Assembly (NCBI GenBank): GCA_030348385.1
Contig: JAUCFP010000006.1
Location: 2,232,001-2,296,000, forward strand
Reading direction: 5' to 3'
Length of the DNA stretch: 64,000 nucleotides
DNA from: Cytobacillus sp. NJ13
Lineage (GTDB): Bacteria > Bacillota > Bacilli > Bacillales > Cytobacillaceae
Within the stretch, counting starts at the first letter, position 1. Every line of letters begins with the position of its first letter. Position numbers and translations under genes: made by a program. The notes below the pieces were generated by a model. That model worked only from the letters and a program-made list of their open reading frames with translations. It was not told the DNA's origin and ran no database searches. Positions 9,250-18,356 of this stretch are shown here, in pieces.

Positions 9250-10015
9250 ATTTAACCCAAGCATAAAAGCTCTGACTGTGGTTGTCTGTGTATTGATTTT
9301 GTCAGTTTTCTTTGACCCGGTTACTCCTTTTCTGACCTTAGTCGTGACTGCAGGAGCCACCTTTATTTTTGGTAAGGTTTCATTCAAAAGATGGATTTTG
9401 CTTTTCTCGCCGTTTATCTTCATGGCTATAATATATATTTGGTCAGCTCTGATTTTTACAAAGACTATTGAAGGAGAAACCATTCTATGGACATGGGGGA
9501 TCTTCACATTGACTGAGGAGGGCTTTCAGCGTGCCCTATCTCTTGGAATGAGGGTTTTAAGTTTTACCTCTCTGTCCCTTCTGTTCATTTTAACCACAAA
9601 GCCGACAGAATTCCTGCTCAGTCTCATGCAGCAATGCCGGCTCCCTCCAAAGCTTGCATATGGAATCATGGCAGGCTATCGGTTTCTGCCATTAATGAAA
9701 GAAGAATTTGAGATTATCAGAAGCGCCCACCGGATCAGGGGAGTACCCAAAGCCCGGACACTTTCTGAAAAAATGGCAGAACTTAAGAGGTATTCAGTTC
9801 CTCTTCTTGCCGGAGCGATCCGTAAAGCTGAGAGGACGGCGATGGCGATGGAATCAAAAGGGTTTACCGGAGATAGAAATCGGGATTTCTATCGAAAAAT
9901 CTCTGTTTCCTGGAAGGATTGGGCATATTTCGCCTTTTTTATTGGAGCAGTGCTGGCAAGTGCCTATATTTCCTGGCTATTTGGATTTCTGCAGCTTTAT
10001 AATGGCGAACTCTAG
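9236..10015 (+). CDS. ykoC: ECF transporter T component YkoC
   Basis: A roughly 259-residue membrane protein with about five transmembrane segments and the conserved cytoplasmic Ala-Arg-Gly-type coupling region (RSAHRIRGVP and AERTAMAMESKGF) that contacts the ATPase. It is the energy-coupling T component of the thiamine-precursor transporter. An in-frame GTG at 9212 is possible, but the TTG at 9236 lies six bases after AGGGAGGA and is the better start. It is the last gene of the riboswitch-controlled operon. Confidence 0.88.
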   Translation: MLLHEFNPSIKALTVVVCVLILSVFFDPVTPFLTLVVTAGATFIFGKVSFKRWILLFSPFIFMAIIYIWSALIFTKTIEGETILWTWGIFTLTEEGFQRALSLGMRVLSFTSLSLLFILTTKPTEFLLSLMQQCRLPPKLAYGIMAGYRFLPLMKEEFEIIRSAHRIRGVPKARTLSEKMAELKRYSVPLLAGAIRKAERTAMAMESKGFTGDRNRDFYRKISVSWKDWAYFAFFIGAVLASAYISWLFGFLQLYNGEL

Positions 10016-10018
10016 AAA

Positions 10019-10112
10019 GTTATGTGCGGATGGCATTTATTTATGTGCGGATGAAGGAAATTTATGTGCGCTTAAGATTTTTTCTGTGCGTTTAGGACCA
10101 ATTTATAAGCGC
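10019..10112. repeat. Five degenerate TTATGTGCG repeats with 20-21 bp period
   Basis: Units start at about 10020, 10041, 10062, 10082 and 10103. The first three read TTATGTGCG; the later two decay to TTCTGTGCG and TTATAAGCGC. The array fills the gap directly after ykoC. No stable terminator hairpin was found in it. Confidence 0.6.
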
Positions 10113-10255
10113 AAAGCTGATTTCAAGTCAAATCCAAATTAGAGTCCGCCAAAAATACCTTAAATTACCATATACACCTATGAATAAATCTTATTTTCTC
10201 TCCTAAAGCTATGAGTGTAACAATCAAGAAAACTACACCAAAGGAGATGAATTAC

Positions 10256-10456
10256 ATGGCAAGAAACAGCAATTCTAATCAGCTTTTAGTATCAGGAGTC
10301 AGCCAGGCAATTGATCAAATGAAGTATGAAATCGCAACAGAATTCGGTGTGAACCTTGGCCCGGAAACATCTTCAAGAGCAAATGGATCAGTAGGCGGAG
10401 AAATCACAAAGCGCCTGGTGCAAATGGCTGAGCAGCAGCTTGGCGGAGCACGCTAG
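10256..10456 (+). CDS. Alpha/beta-type small acid-soluble spore protein
   Basis: A 66-residue SASP that coats and protects DNA in the dormant spore. It contains the germination-protease site region ([12 protein letters not shown]) and the conserved block [16 protein letters not shown] near the C-terminus. The frame is open further upstream from 10211, but the ATG at 10256 follows AAGGAGATG at the right distance and gives a normal-length protein. Alpha/beta SASPs are expressed in the forespore under sigma-G; I could not find a convincing sigma-G promoter here. A terminator follows. Confidence 0.95.
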   Translation: MARNSNSNQLLVSGVSQAIDQMKYEIATEFGVNLGPETSSRANGSVGGEITKRLVQMAEQQLGGAR

Positions 10457-10487
10457 TCCTTCCACGCAATCATAGTAAAATAAAATG

Positions 10488-10518
10488 CCGCTTCCAGCCA
10501 ATTCTGGAAGCGGTTTTT
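10488..10518 (+). terminator. Terminator after SASP gene
   Basis: A perfect 10-bp stem CCGCTTCCAG/CTGGAAGCGG with a CCAATT loop is followed by six Ts. Confidence 0.9.
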
Positions 10519-10525
10519 TACTCTC

Positions 10526-11050
10526 CTATTTAAGCATTTCCAAAATATCTTCCACCGCCTCAAAAAGTGATGAGGCCTGGATATCTGCACTTGTTGGATC
10601 AGAGCCGATAAAAACAGTTCTGCAGCCAGCCTTCTTGCCTGCCTCAATGTCCCGCTCGTGATCGCCTACCATAATGCTCTTAGCCAGATCAAGATGGTGC
10701 CTTTCCGCCAAATCCAACAGCATGCCTGCATTTGGCTTGCGGCATTCACACCCGGCTTTCGGTTTATGAGGGCAATAGGACACCTCTTTAATTTCTCCGC
10801 CTTTTTCTTTAACAAGCTCCTGTAGCCTTTCATGAATTCTCCTTAGCTCTCTTTCTTTCAAAAAACCGAGTCCCACGCCGCCCTGATTGGTCACAACAAA
10901 AATTTCATAACCTGCTTTGGTCAGCTCTGCCACAGCTTCTGCCGCCCCTTCAAGTAAATATAACTGCTCAGGCTTGTTAACGAATTTCACCCTGTCAGAT
11001 AAAACCTCGTTCAAAACTCCGTCCCGGTCAAGAAAAATGGCTTTTTTCAA
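10526..11050 (-). CDS. gmhB: GmhB-like HAD-IIIA phosphatase
   Basis: A 174-residue HAD phosphatase of the heptose-bisphosphate/histidinol-phosphate group. Motif I is FLDRDGVLNE, motif II VTNQGG, motif IV VGDHERDIEAG. The zinc loop YCPHKPKAGCECRKP (Cys-X-His and Cys-X-Cys) is intact. Named members dephosphorylate D-glycero-D-manno-heptose 1,7-bisphosphate; in Gram-positives the true substrate is often unknown. The start is TTG at 11048-11050 behind AAGGGGGC. The terminator that follows the convergent SASP gene separates the two. Confidence 0.82.
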   Translation of the reverse strand: MKKAIFLDRDGVLNEVLSDRVKFVNKPEQLYLLEGAAEAVAELTKAGYEIFVVTNQGGVGLGFLKERELRRIHERLQELVKEKGGEIKEVSYCPHKPKAGCECRKPNAGMLLDLAERHHLDLAKSIMVGDHERDIEAGKKAGCRTVFIGSDPTSADIQASSLFEAVEDILEMLK

Positions 11051-11138
11051 TTTGCTGCCCCCTTACTGTAAATCAACATCTATCATAAAGGTACCCAAAC
11101 CTCGTTCAGTTTAATAGGGATAATGCTTTTTCTTATTA

Positions 11139-11170
11139 AAAAACCCCCGAAATCAATTCCGGGAGTTTTC
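11139..11170 (-). terminator. Terminator after yheA-like gene
   Basis: On the minus-strand RNA AAAACUCCCGGAA pairs with UUUCGGGGGUUUU through two G-U wobbles and ends in a U-run, 10 bases after the gene. Confidence 0.75.
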
Positions 11171-11179
11171 CAATGCTAA

Positions 11180-11530
11180 TTATTCAACTGCACCATAAAG
11201 CTCTTCAAGAGGCTTCATGATGATTTTGTTCATTTCTGCAATCATCATGCTCATGCGCTGTTCTGCTTCCATAAGCTTTGAGATTTGGGCGTGCTGCTGT
11301 ACAAGGGCGACTGTCTTTTGTGCCTGTTCTACTTCTTCCTGTGTAATATCCTGGCCCATCATTTGTTTTTGCTGAAGTTCCATCTGGATTTTGCGGAAGT
11401 TATCAAACATTGCTTTGGCAGACGGATCTGCATTCACATCATCGTATGATTGTTTTAAAGCCTTATATTCATTGCTTTCCCGCACTGCTTTTTCTAATTC
11501 ATAGGCTGAATCATATAAATTTACTGTCAT
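11180..11530 (-). CDS. yheA: YlbF/YmcA family protein (YheA-like, UPF0342)
   Basis: A 116-residue, helical, Gln/Glu/Met-rich protein of the YlbF/YmcA superfamily, the same length as B. subtilis YheA. The conserved segment is the repeated coiled-coil pattern around ADPSAKAMFDNFRKIQMELQ. YlbF and YmcA act with YaaT on RNase Y and phosphorelay functions; the role of YheA itself is not established. A GTG three codons upstream is open, but the ATG at 11528-11530 has AAGGAG at the right distance. It lies beside yheB as in B. subtilis. Confidence 0.85.
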   Translation of the reverse strand: MTVNLYDSAYELEKAVRESNEYKALKQSYDDVNADPSAKAMFDNFRKIQMELQQKQMMGQDITQEEVEQAQKTVALVQQHAQISKLMEAEQRMSMMIAEMNKIIMKPLEELYGAVE

Positions 11531-11639
11531 AGAAAACACTCCTTCCGGTTCTTGTTCAAAAAGGAAAATTCATTTTCCTCATTTTTGAACATCCACTCCA
11601 CTATAACAAAGTATGATAGTAAACGCGAGGCGATAACCT

Positions 11640-12785
11640 TTAATTAATCAATATGGCTAAGACTCCCTGAATAAGACCAATAATACCCCCAAGGAGGAAG
11701 CCTAGATTTGTAATCATTGTTAACTCGCTTTTTATTATGGAAAAGACCATATCTTCCAGCCTTTCCACCGAAAAATTGCTGACCTGTTCACGGACAATTT
11801 CAGACAGACGAAGTCGTTCCATAACCATTTCAGTTTTTCCCGAAAGCCAATCAGTAAGCATCTGTACACTTTTAGGAGCCAGTTCATCTACAATGTATGT
11901 CCTATATGGTTTCATAAAAGATGAAATTGGCGTTCTAAATAACTCCTCCAGATTAATGACTCTGTGGGCAATATTCTTTAATACTGAAAGAATCTGTTCT
12001 TTTTCGAGCTGCTCTTCAATAACTGCAGCGTCCACTTCAAGAACTTTACCCCACTCTCTTTGTAAAAGTGCGGTAATCAGATCGGACGTTCCCTCATTAT
12101 TTAAAAACTTTATGATTTCCGGCTGAATTTTATCTGCAATATTAATGTTCCCCATGAACATCTGCAGCATGTTGCTCAGAACGCCGCTGCGCTCACGAAC
12201 AAAATCATCTGCCATTCTTTGTATCCTCATTTTGCCTTCAATGCTGGAAAAATAATCAGTCCCCTTTTGAAGGATCATTGAACTGATAGCCGGGATTTTT
12301 TCATCCACTTTATCCAAAAGAGCTTGAGGAATAACTTCTTTAAGGGGCCGGCTGCGATATTCACTAATGATTTTTTCATACTTCTGCTCAATTAATAAGT
12401 TAATGCGGTATTCTGTTTTCGCTTGCCCATCCGTGATTCCAATCGCTGCAAGAATGTCATCTGCTGATTTTTCCGACAGCAGGATAGTGTCAAGCTCTTT
12501 TTGAACCAGCCCAGTCATATCACGCTGAAATTGAGCATTGATGACCTTCTTCTTGATGCTTTCTGGTGTCAAAAGATGATTAACAACAAGCTTACCCATC
12601 TGATCAGCCATTTCATCTCTTCTTTTAGGAATCAGCCCCGGGGTAAATGGAACCTTCCATTTGCCTATGTAAACGGCATTATAAGGTTTAAAGAGCATTT
12701 TAATAGCCAGGTAATTTGTAAACCCGCCAATGAGAGCCCCAATTAACATCATCAAAAATATTGTTATTGCAATATCCATAGACAT
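11640..12785 (-). CDS. yheB: DUF445 family membrane protein (YheB-like)
   Basis: A 381-residue protein with a membrane helix at each end: the N-terminus ITIFLMMLIGALIGGFTNYL and the C-terminus LGFLLGGIIGLIQGVLAIL. The long middle part is helical and hydrophilic. The motif GGFTNYLAIKMLFKP followed by PGLIPKRRDEMA is characteristic of DUF445/YheB. Function is unknown. Upstream in-frame codons exist, but the ATG at 12783-12785 follows AAGGAAGG and gives the family length. It is next to yheA and divergent from the yheC/yheD cluster. Confidence 0.87.
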   Translation of the reverse strand: MSMDIAITIFLMMLIGALIGGFTNYLAIKMLFKPYNAVYIGKWKVPFTPGLIPKRRDEMADQMGKLVVNHLLTPESIKKKVINAQFQRDMTGLVQKELDTILLSEKSADDILAAIGITDGQAKTEYRINLLIEQKYEKIISEYRSRPLKEVIPQALLDKVDEKIPAISSMILQKGTDYFSSIEGKMRIQRMADDFVRERSGVLSNMLQMFMGNINIADKIQPEIIKFLNNEGTSDLITALLQREWGKVLEVDAAVIEEQLEKEQILSVLKNIAHRVINLEELFRTPISSFMKPYRTYIVDELAPKSVQMLTDWLSGKTEMVMERLRLSEIVREQVSNFSVERLEDMVFSIIKSELTMITNLGFLLGGIIGLIQGVLAILIN

Positions 12786-13009
12786 CTCTACCTTCCTTAA
12801 GTTACAGGCACCTCTCCTGACGCACCATTTTATTGCCCAGAACATACGATATGGCATCAGCTTTTGCCTATTTTTTTATTATACAGTGAAAACTTCATCA
12901 ATGGGAGTTTTGCACTTTCTGCCGCAGGTAAAATTCAGACTTCATTTTGCACCCTGCATTCGGCTACCCAGAATAGGCTCAAATAAAGATAAGCAAATGA
13001 GGAATGATC

Positions 13010-14380
13010 ATGTCAGTTTCTTTATTGCCTATTACGATTGTTCCGGTAAAGAAGTTTCAGGAAAATCAATTTCGTATTCAAATTAGCCATTCTCTCGTCC
13101 ATTACTGGAATATTGATCTGCATATGCCACATTTGCTGCAGATCGGCAAGCACACCATTCAGATAACCATTGAAGGAGCAAACATTACGAAAGATGAGGT
13201 TATTTTCAGTGATCGGCTTTTTCAGGAATGCTGCTTGCCAATGGAAGATCTCCATTTCGTTGCCAGTTACTCCAGAAAGGACTTTACTATCACTGCCGGA
13301 CCAATTATAGGGCTGATGACAGATTTCAATGATAGCGGCGAAGAGCCTGACTTCCGCTCTATTCATTCTTTTTGCGAAGAATTGCATGAGGTTGTTTCAA
13401 ATATGGGGGGATTTTTTTATGTGTTTCACTTTCAGGACTTCATTCAAGGCAGTCTGCAAGGGTACTGCCTGCAGGATGGAAAGTGGATACAACGGCAGGT
13501 TCCTTTGCCGAGTGTAATCTATAACCGGATTCACTCCCGAATGCTTGAAGCAAGTTCCGCATTTCAATCATTTAAAAACAGCCTAAAAAAATATAACATC
13601 CCTGTGTTTAATGACCGTTTTTTATCAAAAAAGGAAGTTCATAATCTGCTCTTTTCTGAGGATCATATGCAGCCTTATCTCCCTGATACAGCCATAGCAG
13701 ATGAACAAACCATCAAGGATATGCTGACCAGACACAGATTAATATTCCTAAAGCCCATACACGGCAGCCAGGGCCGGAATATTATCAGACTGAGTTTAAA
13801 CGGCGAAGAAATCATGACAGAACTATCAACCGGAAACGGCAGGGAGAATACACTCACTTTCAAAAATTATACCCGCTTTGCACAGTGGTTCCAGCAATAC
13901 CAAAAGAATACAATTTATCTGACCCAGCAGGCTATCTCTCTGCAAACCTATAAAAACAGGCAGCTTGATTTCCGTGTGCTCTGCCACAAAAATTTTCAGG
14001 ATATTTGGAAAGCCACTTCAGCAGTTGCAAGGATTTCTGCTGAGCAGCAATTCGTTTCAAACATTGCAAGAGGCGGGGAAATCATGAAACCTCTAAGAAT
14101 TTTTTCGATGCTGTCTGATCAGAAAACAGCGGTTCAGCAGCTGGCATTATTGAAGGAACTTGCAGTCGAAACAGCAACGATTATCAGCCAGAAATGCGAA
14201 GGGCTTGTCGGAGAACTCGGAATTGATATTGGTTTAGATACAAATGGAAAACTATGGATCATCGAAGTGAATTCTAAGCCCTCCAAAAATTTCGAAGACA
14301 AAGAAAAAAGAGTAAGGCCCTCAGCCAAGGCACTGATGGAATATGCAACGGCATTATCATTCATCCAAAGAGGAGGATAA
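13010..14380 (+). CDS. YheC/YheD-family ATP-grasp protein, paralogue 1 (YheD-like)
   Basis: A roughly 456-residue protein of the YheC/YheD endospore coat-associated family. The N-terminal part carries GPIIGLMTDF near residue 100; the C-terminal ATP-grasp domain carries FLKPIHGSQGRNI, LDFRVLCHK, GELGIDIGLD and the metal-binding end IIEVNSKPS. ATP-grasp enzymes join a carboxylate to an amine or similar nucleophile; the substrate here is unknown. Two ATGs are available at 13004 and 13010; the second is spaced better from TGAGGA. It is the first of four tandem paralogues, with the next start only four bases after its stop. Confidence 0.85.
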   Translation: MSVSLLPITIVPVKKFQENQFRIQISHSLVHYWNIDLHMPHLLQIGKHTIQITIEGANITKDEVIFSDRLFQECCLPMEDLHFVASYSRKDFTITAGPIIGLMTDFNDSGEEPDFRSIHSFCEELHEVVSNMGGFFYVFHFQDFIQGSLQGYCLQDGKWIQRQVPLPSVIYNRIHSRMLEASSAFQSFKNSLKKYNIPVFNDRFLSKKEVHNLLFSEDHMQPYLPDTAIADEQTIKDMLTRHRLIFLKPIHGSQGRNIIRLSLNGEEIMTELSTGNGRENTLTFKNYTRFAQWFQQYQKNTIYLTQQAISLQTYKNRQLDFRVLCHKNFQDIWKATSAVARISAEQQFVSNIARGGEIMKPLRIFSMLSDQKTAVQQLALLKELAVETATIISQKCEGLVGELGIDIGLDTNGKLWIIEVNSKPSKNFEDKEKRVRPSAKALMEYATALSFIQRGG

Positions 14381-14384
14381 CAAC

Positions 14385-15488
14385 ATGCTTTCATTCGGAA
14401 TCATGACATTGAATAAACGGAGTGAACAGTCATATTTTATGGAATTGGCCAAAAGAGCTAATGAATATAATATTAACTGCTGCCGGTTTGTGCCTTCAGA
14501 TATCAATCCTATTACAGAAAGAATTACAGGTGATTTCTATAACCCTGCTTCAGGCGGATGGGAGCAAGCAGAATTTACAGTGCCCGAAATCCTTTATGAC
14601 CGCTGTTTTTACGGAAATGATTCCCACTCAAAACAATGCATGTCCATCGTGAATTGGCTCAAGGCAAGAACTGATATCCAATTCCTTGGCCATGGCTTGC
14701 CTAATAAGCTTGAATTATATGAAATCCTGTCCTGCACAAACATTTCACCCTATTTGCTAAAAACAACCCCCTTTACTGGCGCTGACAGGTTCATAGGCAG
14801 CCTCATGCCTGATCATCCCCTCATCTTAAAACCCGCAAGCGGCTCACAGGGGCACGGAATCTATTATATTGAGAAAACAGGCAAAAACATTCTTGTTAAA
14901 ACAGATAAAAAGAATGCTCAGGTTACCCGCAGCTTTGAAAGCGCTGAAAAGGCAGCGGGCTGGCTTAATAACCTGACCTCGAAACGGCAATACCTCTTCC
15001 AGCCATATGTGAATCTATCGAACAAGGAAGAACAGCCCTTTGATATAAGAATTTTGCTTCAAAAGGACAGGAATGGCACCTGGAAGGAGCTTGGCCGGGG
15101 CATTCGGACGGGCAGAAATGGCGGCATCGTCTCCAATTTAAGCACTGGCGGCAGCAATATTTCTTTTGAGGATTGGATTACTGAATACCCATCTTCATTG
15201 AGGAGTTTTCTTTGCGATGAACTTAATGACATTATCGATACACTTCCCGCCGCGCTTGAACGAAAGCTTCCTCCGCTATTTGAAATGGGAATCGATATAG
15301 GAGTGGAAAACAACGGATCCATTTGGATTTTGGATATCAACTCAAAACCAGGCAGAAAAACCATCCTGAACAGCCAGCCTGAAAAGAAGGAAGAATTATA
15401 TACCGCTCCCCTTCACTATGCCAAATTCCTGGCAGCCAATAAGGAATTGGAAAGGAGCACGAATCATGAGAAAACAATATCAAATTGA
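14385..15488 (+). CDS. YheC/YheD-family ATP-grasp protein, paralogue 2 (YheC-like)
   Basis: A 367-residue member of the same family and close to the usual YheC length. It begins with a short N-terminal domain (MLSFGIMTLN) and then the ATP-grasp domain: LILKPASGSQGHGIYYI near residue 145, PFDIRILLQKD, FEMGIDIGVE and ILDINSKPG. The ATG at 14385 follows GAGGAGG, while the frame is open further upstream. The gene lies four bases after paralogue 1 and overlaps paralogue 3 by 23 bases, so the four genes are one operon. Expected to act during spore coat formation, by family knowledge only. Confidence 0.87.
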   Translation: MLSFGIMTLNKRSEQSYFMELAKRANEYNINCCRFVPSDINPITERITGDFYNPASGGWEQAEFTVPEILYDRCFYGNDSHSKQCMSIVNWLKARTDIQFLGHGLPNKLELYEILSCTNISPYLLKTTPFTGADRFIGSLMPDHPLILKPASGSQGHGIYYIEKTGKNILVKTDKKNAQVTRSFESAEKAAGWLNNLTSKRQYLFQPYVNLSNKEEQPFDIRILLQKDRNGTWKELGRGIRTGRNGGIVSNLSTGGSNISFEDWITEYPSSLRSFLCDELNDIIDTLPAALERKLPPLFEMGIDIGVENNGSIWILDINSKPGRKTILNSQPEKKEELYTAPLHYAKFLAANKELERSTNHEKTISN

Positions 15489-16830
15489 AATTTCCGATTC
15501 AGCCTCCAAAACAGTTTATATTCCGAATGAGCTTAACCTTCATACTCATTTGACGAAACTGGCCTTTGGCACACATTCTGCAGATGCCGCTTTCTTACTT
15601 CAGAAAACAAAGAAAAACTCCATCATTATAAGTAAAGGTGTGGCAGATGCACTGCATTTCCCTGACCTTAAGATTCCTCTGCATGCATTTGCCAATAAGG
15701 GGACACTGTACCTCGGCCCGCTCGTAGGAATCTTCACATCAGGATTCACCTCCTTTCCTTTGAGGCCAGTCGGGGATCGGACCTTGTTTTTTGCCAAACT
15801 GCTTTCAGTCAAAAAAACGGTTGGAGCAATTCCGTATTTGTTCGGTGACCAGCATATCAACTGGGAACAAGGAACAATCAGTGGGCTTTTTTATCATGAG
15901 GAAGGATGGGAAACCTTTGAAGTGCCTTTTCCGAATGTCGTATATGATCGGCTTCCCAATCGAAAAAGTGAAAGAAGGATCGAACTTAAAGAAGTTCGTG
16001 ACCGTCTGCAGAAAGACTATTTAATTCCCTGGTATAATCCTGGTTTCTTTAATAAATTGGATGTTTATGAAAGACTGCAGAACGATGATGATATTAGTCA
16101 CTACTTGCCGGAAACCCACCCTTTTTCTTCATTTTCTGTAATTGAAAGAATGCTGGCTGATTATGGCCATATTTTCCTAAAACCGATTAATGGAAGCCTG
16201 GGGCTTGGTATTCATCAAATTATTTATGATAAAAAGGATGGTCATTATTATTGCCGATATAGAGTGCGGGATGATAACCGGCTGAGAAAGTTTCACAGCC
16301 TGGAAAATTTGATGGGGAATGTTTTTGCAGGACGGAGTTTAAGCCGGATGCTTGTTCAGCAGGGAATCCATTTGCTCCGTCATGAACAGAGGACGATTGA
16401 TTTCAGGATTCATACGAATAAAGATGAGAATGGGGAATGGAAAGTAACAGCTGCAGCTGCAAAAATGGCGGGACCTGGCAGTGTTACAACCCATGTTAAA
16501 AGCGGCGGTGAAATCAAAACCCTGGAAGAAGTATTTGAATCGGATGCTGAAAAAGCAGCAGCAGTGGAAAAGTTGGGTGAGGCGGCACTAAAAATCAGCA
16601 AGGCTCTAGAACGGAACATGGAAGGAATTATCGGTGAAATCGGCTTTGACTTTGGATTGGACCGAAATGGCCATGTGTGGCTTTTCGAAGCAAACTCCAA
16701 GCCTGGCAGATCTATATTTAAACACCCTCAGCTCCGTGAGTTCGATTTTCTTACCCGCAAGCTTTCGCTTTCATTTGCAGTCTTCCTTGCCGAAGCATCC
16801 ATTATGAAATCTCAGGAAATATTCAGATGA
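15466..16830 (+). CDS. YheC/YheD-family ATP-grasp protein, paralogue 3 (YheD-like)
   Basis: A 454-residue YheD-type protein. The N-terminal domain includes LYLGPLVGIFTSGFTS near residue 85, equivalent to GPIIGLMTD in paralogue 1. The ATP-grasp domain has IFLKPINGSLGLGIHQI, TIDFRIHTNKD, GEIGFDFGLD and LFEANSKPGRS. The ATG at 15466 follows AAAGGAG, inside the end of paralogue 2, and the stop overlaps the next start as ATGA. The sequence differs clearly from paralogue 1, so this is not a recent duplication. Confidence 0.87.
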   Translation: MRKQYQIEISDSASKTVYIPNELNLHTHLTKLAFGTHSADAAFLLQKTKKNSIIISKGVADALHFPDLKIPLHAFANKGTLYLGPLVGIFTSGFTSFPLRPVGDRTLFFAKLLSVKKTVGAIPYLFGDQHINWEQGTISGLFYHEEGWETFEVPFPNVVYDRLPNRKSERRIELKEVRDRLQKDYLIPWYNPGFFNKLDVYERLQNDDDISHYLPETHPFSSFSVIERMLADYGHIFLKPINGSLGLGIHQIIYDKKDGHYYCRYRVRDDNRLRKFHSLENLMGNVFAGRSLSRMLVQQGIHLLRHEQRTIDFRIHTNKDENGEWKVTAAAAKMAGPGSVTTHVKSGGEIKTLEEVFESDAEKAAAVEKLGEAALKISKALERNMEGIIGEIGFDFGLDRNGHVWLFEANSKPGRSIFKHPQLREFDFLTRKLSLSFAVFLAEASIMKSQEIFR

Positions 16831-17996
16831 AGATTTATTATGACTGGGCCAGCAGGAAATGGTTCAGCAGCACCAGCTGTACCCTGGGAAGGGATCCGCA
16901 TCCTTTAAGCACCATAAGCCCGCAGGCGGAACTAAATTCGACTTCCTTTTCATTGACAATGCAAAACGATAATGCAGGACCGGTGATAGGTATTTTGACC
17001 GGAAAAGGAAAGGACCAGTCTATCGCCGGCAATGGCCCCTTATTTAAGGCACTGCAGAAAAACATACTTCAGCAAAATGGCGTTTCCTTTGTATTTACGG
17101 CAGAAGACCTGAAGGAGAATTCCGTGAACGGCTATATTTATTTTCCCCAGCAGGATAAATGGATTGAGGCAAGATGCCCTCTTCCTCATCTTGTCTACAA
17201 CAGGGTGCCTTTCCGGAAACTTGAAAAAACAGAAGCCTTTCATAAAGCGAGCCGTTTTTTTAAGGAGCATAATATTCCATTTTTCAACCCGGAATTTCTC
17301 GATAAATTCGAAGTTTTCCAGCTATTAATGGACTATTCGCCCTTGCAGGAGTATATTCCTGAAACCATTCTTGTCTCCGGTCCAAAAGAGCTTAAGGATT
17401 TTATCCGCAAATATAATAATGTCTACTTAAAGCCAGCAAACGGCTCCAAAGGCAAAGGGATATACCATTTAAGCCAGCTGGGAAAGGGAATACGATTGAA
17501 GGGTCTGCACGATTCATTCAGTTACACTGATTATGATAATTTCTGGAACCAATGGGATATTCTCCTGACGAATAAATCTTATTTGGCACAGAAAGCGATC
17601 AGCCCTGCCAGAAAGGAAGGCAAGCGATTTGATTTTAGAATTCTGGCCCATTTCAGCGAAGGCAAATATTCTGTTACAGGGATTGGCATCAGGCAGTCAA
17701 ATGAACAGGATATTACAACACATATACCCAATGGCGGGATAATGATTCCATATGAAAGTGTCCGTACGAAAGAACATGATGCGTTTATTCATACAGCAGC
17801 AGCGGAGGCAGGAAAGCTCCTTGAGAAGAAGAAAGGTTTTTATGGGGAATACTCTATTGATGCAGGATTAACTGACCAGGGCACTTATGTGATTTATGAA
17901 ATAAATTCCAAACCGATGAGTTTTGATGAAGTTTGGATAGAAGAAAATAGAATTGAAGAACTTACCCGCTTATTTTTCTCGCTGGCGGGGTTCTAG
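16827..17996 (+). CDS. YheC/YheD-family ATP-grasp protein, paralogue 4
   Basis: A 389-residue protein of the same family, starting in an ATGA overlap with paralogue 3. It has the GPVIGILTGKG segment near residue 50 and the ATP-grasp motifs VYLKPANGSKGKGIYHL, RFDFRILAHF, GEYSIDAGLT and IYEINSKP. Its N-terminal domain is shorter than in paralogues 1 and 3. It is the last gene before a terminator. The substrate and the reason for four copies are unknown. Confidence 0.85.
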   Translation: MKIYYDWASRKWFSSTSCTLGRDPHPLSTISPQAELNSTSFSLTMQNDNAGPVIGILTGKGKDQSIAGNGPLFKALQKNILQQNGVSFVFTAEDLKENSVNGYIYFPQQDKWIEARCPLPHLVYNRVPFRKLEKTEAFHKASRFFKEHNIPFFNPEFLDKFEVFQLLMDYSPLQEYIPETILVSGPKELKDFIRKYNNVYLKPANGSKGKGIYHLSQLGKGIRLKGLHDSFSYTDYDNFWNQWDILLTNKSYLAQKAISPARKEGKRFDFRILAHFSEGKYSVTGIGIRQSNEQDITTHIPNGGIMIPYESVRTKEHDAFIHTAAAEAGKLLEKKKGFYGEYSIDAGLTDQGTYVIYEINSKPMSFDEVWIEENRIEELTRLFFSLAGF

Positions 17997-18006
17997 CAGA
18001 TCAATA

Positions 18007-18043
18007 AAAATAGCCGTACACCCATAGCGTGCACGGCTATTTT
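18007..18043 (+). terminator. Terminator of the yheC/yheD-type operon
   Basis: AAAATAGCCGT pairs with ACGGCTATTTT; the loop contains further partial pairing. It follows the fourth paralogue directly and could also serve the convergent small gene. Confidence 0.8.
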
Positions 18044-18086
18044 AATGCGATTTTTTACAAGTGCCAGGTCCAAAACCGCAAAAGGA

Positions 18087-18260
18087 TTAATAAGTCGTTA
18101 CAGGGCTTTTCGCTGTCTTCACTTTATCTTTTTTAGAGGCACTTCCGGAGAATGATTTAAACTGGTCTTTAAGCTTTTGGCGTGCCTCAGGGTTTCTCAT
18201 TAAATAAGCTGCTCCAAGTGCCATGGCTGACATCATAAATTTATTGTTTCTTTTCATCAT
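18087..18260 (-). CDS. Small basic protein of 57 residues, unknown function
   Basis: A short gene with a strong ribosome binding site, AAAAGGAGG, five bases before ATGATG. The product begins MMKRNNKFMMSAMALGAAYL, a short hydrophobic stretch, followed by MRNPEARQKLKDQFKSF and a Lys/Ser-rich tail. The hydrophobic part is too short to be a sure membrane anchor. It lies between the yheC/D operon and the yheE-like gene, where B. subtilis has the small gene yheF, but I cannot confirm homology. Confidence 0.7.
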   Translation of the reverse strand: MMKRNNKFMMSAMALGAAYLMRNPEARQKLKDQFKSFSGSASKKDKVKTAKSPVTTY

Positions 18261-18356
18261 CTTTGCCTCCTTTTAATGTTAAAATGTTTCTACATCTATT
18301 CCATTCCCCTTTTCAGGAACATTAAACGGGATATTACAACATCTGGAGGAGCCCTA

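Noticed and set aside
10181..10210. TGAATA as a sigma-G -35 for the first SASP gene
   Set aside because: No CAT-N-N-TA box at 17-18 bases downstream.
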